DNA of 9,532 bases. Origin: Oxalobacteraceae bacterium (GTDB lineage Bacteria; Pseudomonadota; Gammaproteobacteria; Burkholderiales; Burkholderiaceae_D). The notes beneath the pieces were generated by a model. The model made no database searches and had not been told where the DNA came from. It worked only from the letters and a program-made list of their open reading frames with translations. Shown here one piece after another: positions 1 to 5,587 of the stretch. The translations under genes were made by a program, and so were the position numbers. Position 1 is the stretch's first letter, and each line of letters begins with the position of its first letter. The stretch spans positions 1 to 9,532 of the forward strand of contig CANFGA010000075.1 of assembly GCA_947446335.1 (NCBI GenBank), read 5' to 3'.

Positions 1-116
1 CTCACTCAAAATACTGACAGGCCACTATTTTCATAGCGCCTCTTTCATTACTTCTTGTGAACATTTCATACTTTAAGTTTCATACCACCCAAGCGGCATG
101 TGCACTTTCATCAAAC

Positions 117-151
117 GTCCACACTTATCGACTGTTGATTGTTAAAGAACT
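117..151 (-). promoter_or_regulatory. rRNA antitermination boxA and boxC
   Basis: Minus-strand GTTCTTTAACA (140-150) closely matches the boxA core (TGCTCTTTAACA), the NusB/S10 loading site of rRNA antitermination complexes. It is followed 15 nt later by GTGTGGAC (117-124), which resembles boxC. The boxA-boxC layout mirrors the E. coli rrn leader. Confidence 0.78.
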
Positions 152-166
152 TGTTTGGTATTGCCT

Positions 167-202
167 GCTGCATGTTGACAAAGCGTTTTGTTTGTCTGCA
201 GC
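167..202 (-). other. boxB-like hairpin of the rRNA leader
   Basis: On the minus strand, GCTGCA GACAAA pairs with TTTGTC (AACA bulge) TGCAGC, giving two stacked 6-bp helices with an 8-nt loop. It lies between P2 and boxA, where the boxB stem-loop of rrn antitermination leaders is found. The palindrome is directly visible; the antitermination role is inferred from position. Confidence 0.65.
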
Positions 203-206
203 GAAG

Positions 207-242
207 AAGAAAGAGTATGAAGCGTTTAGCTTGTTTCGTCAA
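207..242 (-). promoter_or_regulatory. rRNA operon promoter P2 (sigma70)
   Basis: On the minus strand there is a -35 TTGACG (237-242), a 17-bp spacer and a -10 CATACT (214-219), about 106 bp downstream of P1. The expected start is near 207. Tandem P1/P2 promoters spaced roughly 100 bp apart are typical of proteobacterial rrn operons. Confidence 0.78.
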
Positions 243-311
243 CTTCTATTTCTACAACTTCGTCGTTTTCGGCGACCCTTTTGTGCTGCGCTTTGCAGCG
301 GCGCTCATTGG

Positions 312-348
312 GGAGGCGAACTATAGCAAGATGCAGCGTTTCTGACAA
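312..348 (-). promoter_or_regulatory. rRNA operon promoter P1 (sigma70)
   Basis: On the minus strand there is a -35 TTGTCA (343-348), a 17-bp spacer and a -10 TATAGT (320-325). The discriminator TCGCCTCC is GC-rich, as is usual for stringently controlled rRNA promoters. The start point is expected near 313. An A-tract (GGAAAAACC) lies directly upstream of the -35 and could act as a proximal UP element. It drives transcription leftwards, away from the guanidine-responsive genes. Confidence 0.8.
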
Positions 349-522
349 GGTTTTTCCAGAAATGGCCCGGTTCCACTTGCCATGCGCACTACCCTGACGC
401 AACGTCGGCCGTCTCGGGCCAGACGACAAAGGGATGGGGCGCTCGGCTTGAAGCCCGATTCTTGCACCTGCTTACCGCACCAAACGCACCAATCACAACG
501 AGTCGATCCCGCATTGCGATTT
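349..522. other. Intergenic, no gene or confident site
   Basis: This lies between rRNA P1 (minus strand) and the NtrC-like sites of the plus-strand operon. Short ORFs occur in several frames, but none has a convincing ribosome-binding site or recognisable domain. Several isolated GCACC/GCACCA half-sites (about 464-492) resemble single NtrC half-sites but do not form a proper dyad. I see nothing else here. Confidence 0.6.
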
Positions 523-539
523 CGCACCACGATGGATGA
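523..539 (+). promoter_or_regulatory. Possible upstream NtrC-binding dyad
   Basis: The sequence CGCACCA-CGA-TGGATGA keeps about 10 of 14 positions of the NtrC-type dyad TGCACCA-N3-TGGTGCA; the right half is weak. It lies 41 bp (about four helical turns) upstream of the better site at 564-580, so both would sit on the same DNA face, as in paired NtrC enhancers. Confidence 0.4.
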
Positions 540-563
540 AATGCGCGGCGAACTGACCGACCC

Positions 564-580
564 TGCGCCACCAAGGTGCA
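564..580 (+). promoter_or_regulatory. NtrC-binding dyad (enhancer)
   Basis: The sequence TGCGCCA-CCA-AGGTGCA matches the NtrC consensus TGCACCA-N3-TGGTGCA at about 12 of 14 positions with the right 3-bp spacer. Its centre (572) is about 84 bp upstream of the predicted start point of the sigma54 promoter, a normal enhancer distance. NtrC~P acts under nitrogen limitation, which fits the nitrogen-scavenging genes in the window. Binding is inferred from sequence only. Confidence 0.65.
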
Positions 581-629
581 TGTGCAACAAAAAAAGCCGT
601 GATAACAGATCAAAATTGAGCGTTCTTGC

Positions 630-645
630 TGGCACACATTTTGCA
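630..645 (+). promoter_or_regulatory. Sigma54 (RpoN) -24/-12 promoter
   Basis: TGGCACACATTTTGCA matches the sigma54 consensus TGGCACGNNNNTTGCW at every informative position but one. The invariant GG (631-632) and GC (643-644) are separated by exactly 10 bp. The predicted start is near 656, about 42 nt before the riboswitch and 215 nt before the first start codon. Together with the NtrC-like dyads it suggests expression under nitrogen starvation. Confidence 0.82.
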
Positions 646-697
646 CACAACCATGCTGCAGGTTAAGCGCTTTGGCATGTCAGCAGACAGGCAAAAA

Positions 698-815
698 TGG
701 TTTGACTAGGAGTACTAGGGTTCCGGCTGTGTGGTCGCAAGTTCATGCAGTGTCTGGTCCGAGAGTGCTCCGGCCTCCACAAGAGGCTCCACGGAGGGAT
801 AAAAGCCCGGGAGAA
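698..815 (+). ncRNA. Guanidine-I riboswitch (ykkC class, subtype 1)
   Basis: The conserved blocks of the ykkC/guanidine-I aptamer appear in order: CTAGGGTTCCGG (715-726), CTGGTCCGAGAG (754-765) and ACGGAGGGATAAAAGCCC (791-808), followed by GGGAGA (809-814). Between blocks one and two, CTGTGTG (727-733) can pair with CATGCAG (744-750). Between blocks two and three, GCCTC (773-777) pairs with GAGGC (783-787) around a CACAA loop. This class senses free guanidinium and usually turns on carboxyguanidine/urea-carboxylase genes, NitT-type ABC transporters or SMR exporters. Here it lies in the 5' UTR of a NitT/TauT-type binding-protein gene. The outer P1 ends are uncertain. Confidence 0.95.
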
Positions 816-816
816 C

Positions 817-835
817 GACGCATGCCGCGTCTTTT
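817..835 (+). terminator. Putative riboswitch expression platform (weak terminator hairpin)
   Basis: Directly after the aptamer, GACGC (817-821) pairs with GCGTC (827-831) around ATGCC, followed by TTTT (832-835). This is a short but GC-rich intrinsic-terminator-like element. CATGCC (821-826) could instead pair with GGCATG (674-679) upstream of the aptamer, giving a mutually exclusive antiterminator. The stem is only 5 bp and the T-run only 4, so strength is doubtful. The ribosome-binding site at 860-863 is too far away for obvious direct sequestration. Confidence 0.4.
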
Positions 836-870
836 CCTGCCCCCATTCCTTTTACTCCTGGAGTCTTATC

Positions 871-1908
871 ATGAGCGCATCATGCTTTTCCATACTTTCA
901 ACTGATTCCAACAAGCCACTGACACGCCTGCTGAAACCGCTGGCTGGCATCGCGCTGGCGCTCGCCACATGCGTCGCTTCTGCAGCGGGGCCGACAGCCA
1001 TGAAAATTGGCACGGTAGTCTGGATCGGATACGGCCCTTTCTACGTTGCCGAGGCGCTCGATTTCTACAAGAAATACAACCTGAAGGTGTCGCTGCAAGT
1101 TTTTTCCGACCCGGCCCTGATTCCATCGGCACTGGCCAGCAATGCGATCGACGGCGCGATGCTCACCTATGATCAGGTCGTTGGCCAAGTCGCCAGGGGT
1201 CAGGCACAAAAAGTGGTGATGCCGATCGACTATTCCAATGGCGGCGACGCGATCGTGACCAATGCCAGCATCATGACAGTGGCGGACTTCAAGGGCAAAA
1301 AAATCGGCTTCAATCCGCTCTCACCGTCTGACGTCCTGCTCTCGTATGCGCTGAAAAAATCTGGCCTCTCAAACAAGGATATTACCGCCATCAACATGAC
1401 ACCTGAGGCTGTCCCCGCCGCCATGGCATCCGGACAGATGCCGATCGGCGTCACGTATGAGCCCGCGCTGTCGCAAATTCTGAACCAAGGCGGCGGAAAA
1501 AAATACAAGGTAATTTTCTCTTCCAAAGACGCTCCCGGCTTGATCGCCGATGTGCTGGTATTCAATGACAAGGCAATCAAAGCCAAGCCGAGTGAAATTG
1601 CCGGCATCATGAAAGCCTACCTCGACGGCATGGCTTACATGGCTGCCAAGCCGGAAGAGTCGGCCAAGATCATCGGCAAGTTCATGGGCGTCTCCGCCAA
1701 GGAAGTCAAGCAGCAACTCGCCGGCGTTCACAACCTCACGCTCGCCGAAATGCCCAATACATTCATCAAATCGAGCGCAACGACCTCGTATTTCGGCAGC
1801 GGTGCAGTGATTGGACAATTGCTCAAGGATAAAGGCGAGATCAAGGCGATTCCTGCAATCGAGTCCACCTTCGATGCCCAGTTCGTCGCCGCGCTGACCA
1901 AGAAGTAA
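871..1908 (+). CDS. NitT/TauT-type ABC transporter substrate-binding protein (putative guanidine uptake)
   Basis: A 345-residue periplasmic binding protein of the NMT1/SsuA-like class. Residues 1-38 form a signal peptide: KPLTRLLKP, a hydrophobic stretch GIALALATCVA, then a probable cut after ASA38. The mature part begins with the family pattern MKIGTVVWIGYGPFYVAEA, followed by LKVSLQVFSDPALIPSALAS and later TYEPALSQI. The start at 871 is chosen because GGAG lies 7 nt upstream and the signal peptide begins there. An in-frame ATG at 745 lies inside the riboswitch and is rejected. The gene directly follows the guanidine-I riboswitch, so guanidine or a close relative is the likely ligand; the sequence alone does not prove it. 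No permease or ATPase gene is adjacent, so membrane partners must be encoded elsewhere. Confidence 0.9.
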   Translation: MSASCFSILSTDSNKPLTRLLKPLAGIALALATCVASAAGPTAMKIGTVVWIGYGPFYVAEALDFYKKYNLKVSLQVFSDPALIPSALASNAIDGAMLTYDQVVGQVARGQAQKVVMPIDYSNGGDAIVTNASIMTVADFKGKKIGFNPLSPSDVLLSYALKKSGLSNKDITAINMTPEAVPAAMASGQMPIGVTYEPALSQILNQGGGKKYKVIFSSKDAPGLIADVLVFNDKAIKAKPSEIAGIMKAYLDGMAYMAAKPEESAKIIGKFMGVSAKEVKQQLAGVHNLTLAEMPNTFIKSSATTSYFGSGAVIGQLLKDKGEIKAIPAIESTFDAQFVAALTKK

Positions 1909-1927
1909 GCCACCTCGCCTGCGTCGG

Positions 1928-1947
1928 AAGTTGCTGTTTTGCAGCTT
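1928..1947 (+). other. Intergenic hairpin after the binding-protein gene
   Basis: AAGTTGC (1928-1934) pairs with GCAGCTT (1941-1947), with one G-U pair and a TGTTTT loop, in the 50-nt gap between the binding-protein gene and the desaturase gene. There is no T-run after it. It may protect the upstream mRNA end, so that the binding protein is made in excess as is usual for ABC systems. This is inference. Confidence 0.35.
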
Positions 1948-1958
1948 GCGCAGCAGGC

Positions 1959-3005
1959 ATGACGACCATCAAACCATCGAAAGCACACATGATTTCACGA
2001 ACGTTCCGCTATCCGGACGGTGTTGCGCCCAATGTCGGCGCGCTGGCCTTCACGGTTCTTGGCTATCCGCTGGGCATCGCTCTGTTGACAGCGTCATCCT
2101 GGGCTGCCAATCTGCTCGGCTTTGTCATGGTCGTGATCACGCTGGTCTGGTCAGCCTATTTCATTCATGAGTTGGCGCACCAAGCCATTTTCAAGAGCGC
2201 AGCGGTGAACGCACGCTGGGGCACCCTGATGAGCTGGATCAATGGCAGTTGCTATGCGCGCTTCGACAACATGCGCCGCAAGCACATGCGCCACCATGTC
2301 GAGCGCGCCGATGTGATTACCTTTGACGCCAGGGGCGCACTGCTACGCGCTCCCGCCTGGCAACGCAACAGCGTGCTCGCACTCGAATGGGCCTATGTTC
2401 CGGCAGTGGAATTCATGATGCGCGTCTTCGTCGTGCTCAGACCTTTTCAGGCCGGCGGATCAACCACGGCGCGCATGCGCATCGTGGGGATCGCAGCGCT
2501 GCGCAGTGCCGGCTCGATTGCGCTGGGCATGGTCTCGTTGAAGGCGTTGGTATTGTATTTTGCCGCGTACATGACCTTCATCACGCTGCTGCGCTTCGCA
2601 GACTGTTTCCAGCATACCTACGACGCCTACCCTATCCTCGACGATACGCCGATTCCTGCTGACAAGGTGCGCGACCGCGCCTACGAGCAAGCCAATACCT
2701 ACACCGACATCGTGGGCATGAACCATCCATGGCTGAACATGGTGTGGTTGAATTTTGGCTTTCACAATGCCCACCATGCGCGCCCCACCATGCCCTGGCA
2801 CCGCCTGCCGGCCTACCATCGCGAGCTCTATGCCGACGGCGACGCCCAGGTGATCACGGTGCGTGAATTGTTGCGCAGCTTCCATATCAACCGCGTCAAG
2901 CGCGTTCTTTCAGCCGATGCCGGAGAGGTGGGCCCGGTCGGCAATACGAGACGCGCCGACGGTTTCCTCGGTGCGGTCGGGGTGTCTTTTTTGACGGCAG
3001 TCTGA
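1959..3005 (+). CDS. Membrane fatty acid desaturase family di-iron protein
   Basis: A 348-residue integral membrane protein with the three histidine boxes of the FA_desaturase superfamily: H70-E-L-A-H74, H109-M-R-H112-H113 and H269-N-A-H272-H273. Extra histidines at 219 and 256 may also bind metal. Hydrophobic segments lie around 25-68, 137-160, 175-215 and near 260. Such enzymes use O2 and a di-iron centre to desaturate or hydroxylate acyl chains, alkanes or other hydrophobic compounds. The substrate here is unknown. The start at 1959 has only a weak AGG upstream; Met11 (1989) is an alternative. It lies 50 nt after the binding-protein gene with no promoter or terminator between, so it probably shares the guanidine-controlled transcript. 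The last 30 residues are outside the conserved core. Confidence 0.85.
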   Translation: MTTIKPSKAHMISRTFRYPDGVAPNVGALAFTVLGYPLGIALLTASSWAANLLGFVMVVITLVWSAYFIHELAHQAIFKSAAVNARWGTLMSWINGSCYARFDNMRRKHMRHHVERADVITFDARGALLRAPAWQRNSVLALEWAYVPAVEFMMRVFVVLRPFQAGGSTTARMRIVGIAALRSAGSIALGMVSLKALVLYFAAYMTFITLLRFADCFQHTYDAYPILDDTPIPADKVRDRAYEQANTYTDIVGMNHPWLNMVWLNFGFHNAHHARPTMPWHRLPAYHRELYADGDAQVITVRELLRSFHINRVKRVLSADAGEVGPVGNTRRADGFLGAVGVSFLTAV

Positions 3006-3013
3006 ACTCATTC

Positions 3014-3045
3014 ATGACACCTCAACCATGACCCATCCCCGATGA
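3014..3045 (+). other. Two ATGA-linked five-codon minicistrons before the EamA gene
   Basis: ATGs at 3014, 3028 and 3042 are spaced exactly 14 bp. The first opens MTPQP-stop and the second MTHPR-stop; each stop overlaps the next ATG as ATGA, and the third ATG starts the EamA gene. The 14-mers are degenerate copies: ATGACACCTCAACC, ATGACCCATCCCCG, ATGACTCCTCACCC. No clear Shine-Dalgarno lies before 3042, so restarting ribosomes could reach it through this chain. Function is unproven. Confidence 0.45.
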
Positions 3046-3977
3046 CTCCTCACCCATCACCCGGGCCATCGTCGCGCCTTGCGCTGTCGCTGCTGTTTTT
3101 TTCCGCCACGCTGTGGGGGCTGACCTGGTGGCCGGTCAAGCAGTTTGCCGAGGCCGGACTGTCGGGACCGTACCTGACCTTGTTCAGTTACGGACCGGTC
3201 GGCTTGTTCGGCATCTGGTTCCTGCTGCGCGAACGCGCCGCGTGGAGCGGACAAGGGTCCATGCTGTTGTTGCTCGCCGTCGTAGGCGGCTGGGCCAATA
3301 CCGCATTCATCAGTGCCTTGCTGCAAGGCGAAGTCGTGCGCGTGATGTTGTTGTTTTACCTGTCCCCGGTCTGGTCGGTGCTCGGTGCGCGCCTGTTTCT
3401 GGGCGAAAAAATCAGTGGCAAACGCTCGCTCGCGGTGTGCCTGGCCTTGATCGGCCTCTGGTACGTCATCGGCGGCAGTGCCGCTTTCGAACAAGCACTC
3501 AATGCATCGGACTTGCTGGCCCTGTCCGCCGGCCTGGGCTTTGCCGGCAACAACCTCATTTCCCGGGCCACCCAGTCGGTGCCGATGACATCGAAGACCG
3601 TGGTCGTGTTCATCGGCTGCGGCGTGCTGTCGGCGACGACCGTGCTGTGGCAGGATACGCCCATGCCAACATTGTCAGCTCCGCTCAGCCTGGGGCTGCT
3701 TGCCTATGGCTTTGGCTGGATGGTGCTGGCTACTGCCACTTGGCAGTACGGCGTGACCCATCTCGAGACCGGACGCGCCGGCGTCATCCTGATCACCGAA
3801 CTGGTCGTCGCCGTCGTCTCGGTCACCTGGTTCGGGCCGGAGCAGATGCTGCCACATATCTGGATTGGCGGCCTCTTCATTGCTGCCGCAGCCGTGATGG
3901 AAGCCATTGATCCTGGCCACGCCGGCAAGCCATCGATACAAAAATCACCACACATCACCATCAAGGAATCGCCATGA
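3042..3977 (+). CDS. EamA/DMT-family permease
   Basis: A 311-residue protein with about ten hydrophobic segments in two EamA repeats (roughly residues 15-150 and 155-290). The pattern LLFYLSPVWSVLGARLFLGE at the end of the first repeat is typical of drug/metabolite transporters. Members move amino acids, purines, amines and other small metabolites, often outward. The cargo is not readable from sequence. In this operon it could export an excess or toxic intermediate, or import a nitrogen compound. It starts 36 nt after the desaturase stop, through the 14-bp ATG repeats, and its stop overlaps the ATG of the following small ORF (ATGA, 3974-3977). The C-terminal tail, about 20 residues, is polar and cytosolic-like. 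Confidence 0.85.
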   Translation: MTPHPSPGPSSRLALSLLFFSATLWGLTWWPVKQFAEAGLSGPYLTLFSYGPVGLFGIWFLLRERAAWSGQGSMLLLLAVVGGWANTAFISALLQGEVVRVMLLFYLSPVWSVLGARLFLGEKISGKRSLAVCLALIGLWYVIGGSAAFEQALNASDLLALSAGLGFAGNNLISRATQSVPMTSKTVVVFIGCGVLSATTVLWQDTPMPTLSAPLSLGLLAYGFGWMVLATATWQYGVTHLETGRAGVILITELVVAVVSVTWFGPEQMLPHIWIGGLFIAAAAVMEAIDPGHAGKPSIQKSPHITIKESP

Positions 3978-4069
3978 GCACCATCTGGATGAACCAACTG
4001 TCGTGGCTCGCTTATGCAGCGCGCTTGAAAAATGAAGTGAGTGCGCATGGCTGCGGCGATCCGGCATGA
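3974..4069 (+). CDS. Small 31-residue ORF coupled at both ends
   Basis: ATG at 3974 overlaps the EamA stop as ATGA, and the TGA at 4067-4069 overlaps the hydrolase ATG at 4066 as ATGA. An AAGGAA ribosome-binding site (3963-3968) sits 5 nt before the start, better than that of the hydrolase gene itself. The peptide begins MSTIWMNQLSWLAYAARLK and ends HGCGDPA; it could form a short amphipathic helix. I do not recognise it. It may be a real small protein, a remnant of a longer gene, or a leader whose translation delivers ribosomes to the hydrolase gene. Confidence 0.5.
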   Translation: MSTIWMNQLSWLAYAARLKNEVSAHGCGDPA

Positions 4070-4749
4070 ATTCCAGTAAAAAGACCAACGAGAGCAGGGA
4101 GATCAGGAGCAGCGCCTTGCTCGTCATCGACATGCAGCGCGATTTTCTCGATCCGCGCGGTTATGCCGCCCTGGCCGGCGTCGATGTGGAGCGCCTGCGA
4201 TCGACCATCGCGCCGGTGCGGCAACTGCTGGCAGCGGCGCGCGAAAGCGGAATACGGATCATTTTCACCCGTGAAGGACACCGCCCGGACCTGGCCGACT
4301 GTCCACCGGCAAAACTGGCGCGCAGCCGCGCAGCCGGCGCCGAGATCGGCTCTGGCGGTCCGCTGGGGCGCTTGCTGGTGCGCGGCGAAATCGGTCATGA
4401 CTTGATCGACGAAATGGATCTGGCCGCTGGCGAGATCGTGATCGACAAGCCCGGCTACAGCGCCTTCCATCAGACCGACCTCGATCAGATCTTGCGCAGC
4501 AATGCCATTGACACCCTGATCTTTTGCGGCGTCACGACCGAGGTCTGCGTGCACAGCAGCGTGCGCGCCGCTACCGACCTCGGCTATCACTGCATCACCG
4601 TCAGCGACGCCTGCGCAGCGTCCGAAGCGCAGCATCAGCAAGCGGCTTTGACCATGATCGCGGTCGAAGGCGGCCTGTTTGGCGCCGTGCAAGAGAGCGC
4701 CGCGCTGGTGGCGCGCATCCGCCATGACAGCCTCAAACAAGGAGATTGA
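4066..4749 (+). CDS. Isochorismatase-family cysteine hydrolase, biuret-hydrolase-like
   Basis: A 227-residue cytosolic cysteine hydrolase. The triad is Asp22 (VIDMQ), Lys128 (VIDKPG) and Cys161 (GVTTEVCV), with a probable cis-peptide at V156-T157. The block TREGHRPDLADCPPAKLARS (68-87) and GAEIG..GP.GR.LVRGE (91-108) are characteristic of the biuret/triuret hydrolase branch. From memory of R. leguminosarum BiuH (Asp36, Lys142, Cys175), the triad spacings of 106 and 33 residues are identical. BiuH converts biuret to allophanate and ammonia, and an allophanate hydrolase gene lies 1.9 kb away. However, the BiuH substrate-latch Gln215 appears to be Glu201 here (AVEGGLFG), so a cationic substrate such as guanylurea is also possible. 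No strong ribosome-binding site is present; translation is probably coupled to the 31-codon ORF. Confidence 0.85.
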   Translation: MNSSKKTNESREIRSSALLVIDMQRDFLDPRGYAALAGVDVERLRSTIAPVRQLLAAARESGIRIIFTREGHRPDLADCPPAKLARSRAAGAEIGSGGPLGRLLVRGEIGHDLIDEMDLAAGEIVIDKPGYSAFHQTDLDQILRSNAIDTLIFCGVTTEVCVHSSVRAATDLGYHCITVSDACAASEAQHQQAALTMIAVEGGLFGAVQESAALVARIRHDSLKQGD

Positions 4750-4752
4750 ACC

Positions 4753-4784
4753 ATGAGAATTGAACCATGAGGATCAAGCCATGA
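4753..4784 (+). other. Two ATGA-linked five-codon minicistrons before the MBL gene
   Basis: ATGs at 4753, 4767 and 4781 are spaced exactly 14 bp, as before the EamA gene. They open MRIEP-stop, MRIKP-stop and then the MBL-fold protein, each stop overlapping the next ATG as ATGA. ATTGAACCATGAG occurs twice (4745-4757 and 4759-4771). The best ribosome-binding site (AAGGAG, 4739-4744) serves the first minicistron, and GAGG (4769-4772) serves the real start. Confidence 0.5.
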
Positions 4785-5587
4785 CCCAGGTGCGCAAGCT
4801 GTGGCCCCTGCTGAGCGCGACCCATCGCTATGACAAGTCGATCTCGACTTATCAACGCGGGCACGGCCAGCAGATCGAAGCTCCCATCTTGGCTTACCTG
4901 ATCGAAACCAGCAATGGACGCATCCTGTACGACGTGGGCTGCGATCACGCAAAGATCGAGATGGCGGCAGAACGCGAGCGCTATTACAATGCGTCCGATT
5001 TTGCCTTCGGCGCCCCCGACATGCGCGCAGACCAAGCCATCCCGCACCACTTGGCCCGGCTGGGACTGTGCGCATCCGACGTCGATGTCATTTTCATCAG
5101 CCATCTGCACTTTGACCATGCCGGCGGCTTGAAACAATTGCGCCGCTGCGGCTGCGGCGCCGACATCCATGTGCAGCAAGATGAAATGGATGCCGCGCAG
5201 AGCGGCCTTGACCCTGCCGTCTTTGCCGATGACTTGCTCGACGATGCAGGCGGCGCAATCGAGTTCAAGCTGCACGCGGGCCAATACACGGTTGCTCCCG
5301 GCGTCGAAGCCATCGCCACGCCCGGCCACAGCGCCGGGCACATGTCGATGTGGATCGAACTGCCCAAAGGCCGCCCCATTCTGCTGGCCGGCGACGCGGC
5401 CGACTTGCAGGAAAACCTGGACCAGGAAATTGCCCCGGGCACGCTGTGGCAAGGCCGCGAAGATCAAGCCATCGCCAGCATCCGCAAGCTCAAGACCATC
5501 GCACAAGACACCTCGGCCTGGATCTGGCCCAACCACGACATGGCGTTTTATCGTAGCCTGCAACCTTTTCCGGATTCTTATGAGTGA
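4781..5587 (+). CDS. Metallo-beta-lactamase-fold hydrolase, AHL-lactonase-like
   Basis: A 268-residue di-zinc hydrolase. The metal motif H108-L-H110-F-D112-H113 is followed by H183 (TPGHSAGH), D205 (AGDAAD) and H252 (WPNHD), the full H-x-H-x-D-H~H~D~H set of the AiiA/AttM-type lactonase branch. There is no signal peptide, so it is cytosolic. The branch opens lactones, but relatives cleave other esters and cyclic amides. Next to a biuret-hydrolase-like enzyme it could open a cyclic ureide or remove an acyl group; this is inference. ATG 4781 is preferred over an in-frame TTG at 4760, because it has GAGG 8 nt upstream and the residues before it look non-homologous. The gene follows the hydrolase by 31 nt through the 14-bp repeats and overlaps the next ORF by 8 nt. 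Confidence 0.85.
   Translation: MTQVRKLWPLLSATHRYDKSISTYQRGHGQQIEAPILAYLIETSNGRILYDVGCDHAKIEMAAERERYYNASDFAFGAPDMRADQAIPHHLARLGLCASDVDVIFISHLHFDHAGGLKQLRRCGCGADIHVQQDEMDAAQSGLDPAVFADDLLDDAGGAIEFKLHAGQYTVAPGVEAIATPGHSAGHMSMWIELPKGRPILLAGDAADLQENLDQEIAPGTLWQGREDQAIASIRKLKTIAQDTSAWIWPNHDMAFYRSLQPFPDSYE

Larger units (their letters stand above)
1..207 (-). other. rRNA operon leader (upstream of an off-window 16S rRNA gene)
   Basis: Read on the minus strand, this AT-rich stretch follows two promoters and contains boxA and boxC in the order and spacing seen in E. coli rrn leaders. Between them is a segment ending GATAAGTGTGGAC, which I associate with betaproteobacterial rRNA spacers and leaders. 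A small hairpin with a GAAA loop sits at 20-40. No part of mature 16S rRNA is visible, so the gene should begin just left of position 1. The promoters argue for a 16S leader rather than the internal 16S-23S spacer. The short ORFs predicted here are not genes. Confidence 0.8.

Noticed and set aside
464..492. Repeated GCACC/GCACCA motifs as a further NtrC site.
   Set aside because: They are direct half-sites without a properly spaced inverted partner.
605..622. IHF site between the NtrC dyads and the sigma54 promoter.
   Set aside because: An ATCAA half and A-rich sequence are present, but the TTR half at the required spacing is missing on both strands.
57..666. Overlapping short ORFs on both strands of the left 650 bp.
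   Set aside because: They overlie the rRNA leader, its promoters and the NtrC/sigma54 region, and have no ribosome-binding sites or recognisable domains.
745..870. Upstream in-frame ATG extending the binding protein by 42 residues.
   Set aside because: It lies inside the guanidine-I aptamer, and the extension would precede and spoil the signal peptide; ATG 871 has a good GGAG.
4760..4780. TTG start adding seven residues to the MBL protein.
   Set aside because: No suitable ribosome-binding site; ATG 4781 has GAGG at the right distance and no conserved residues are lost.
5169..5579. Open frame upstream of the last plus-strand gene.
   Set aside because: It is the +1-type shadow of the MBL gene, with Ser/Pro/Arg-rich non-protein-like sequence; the real start is ATG 5580.
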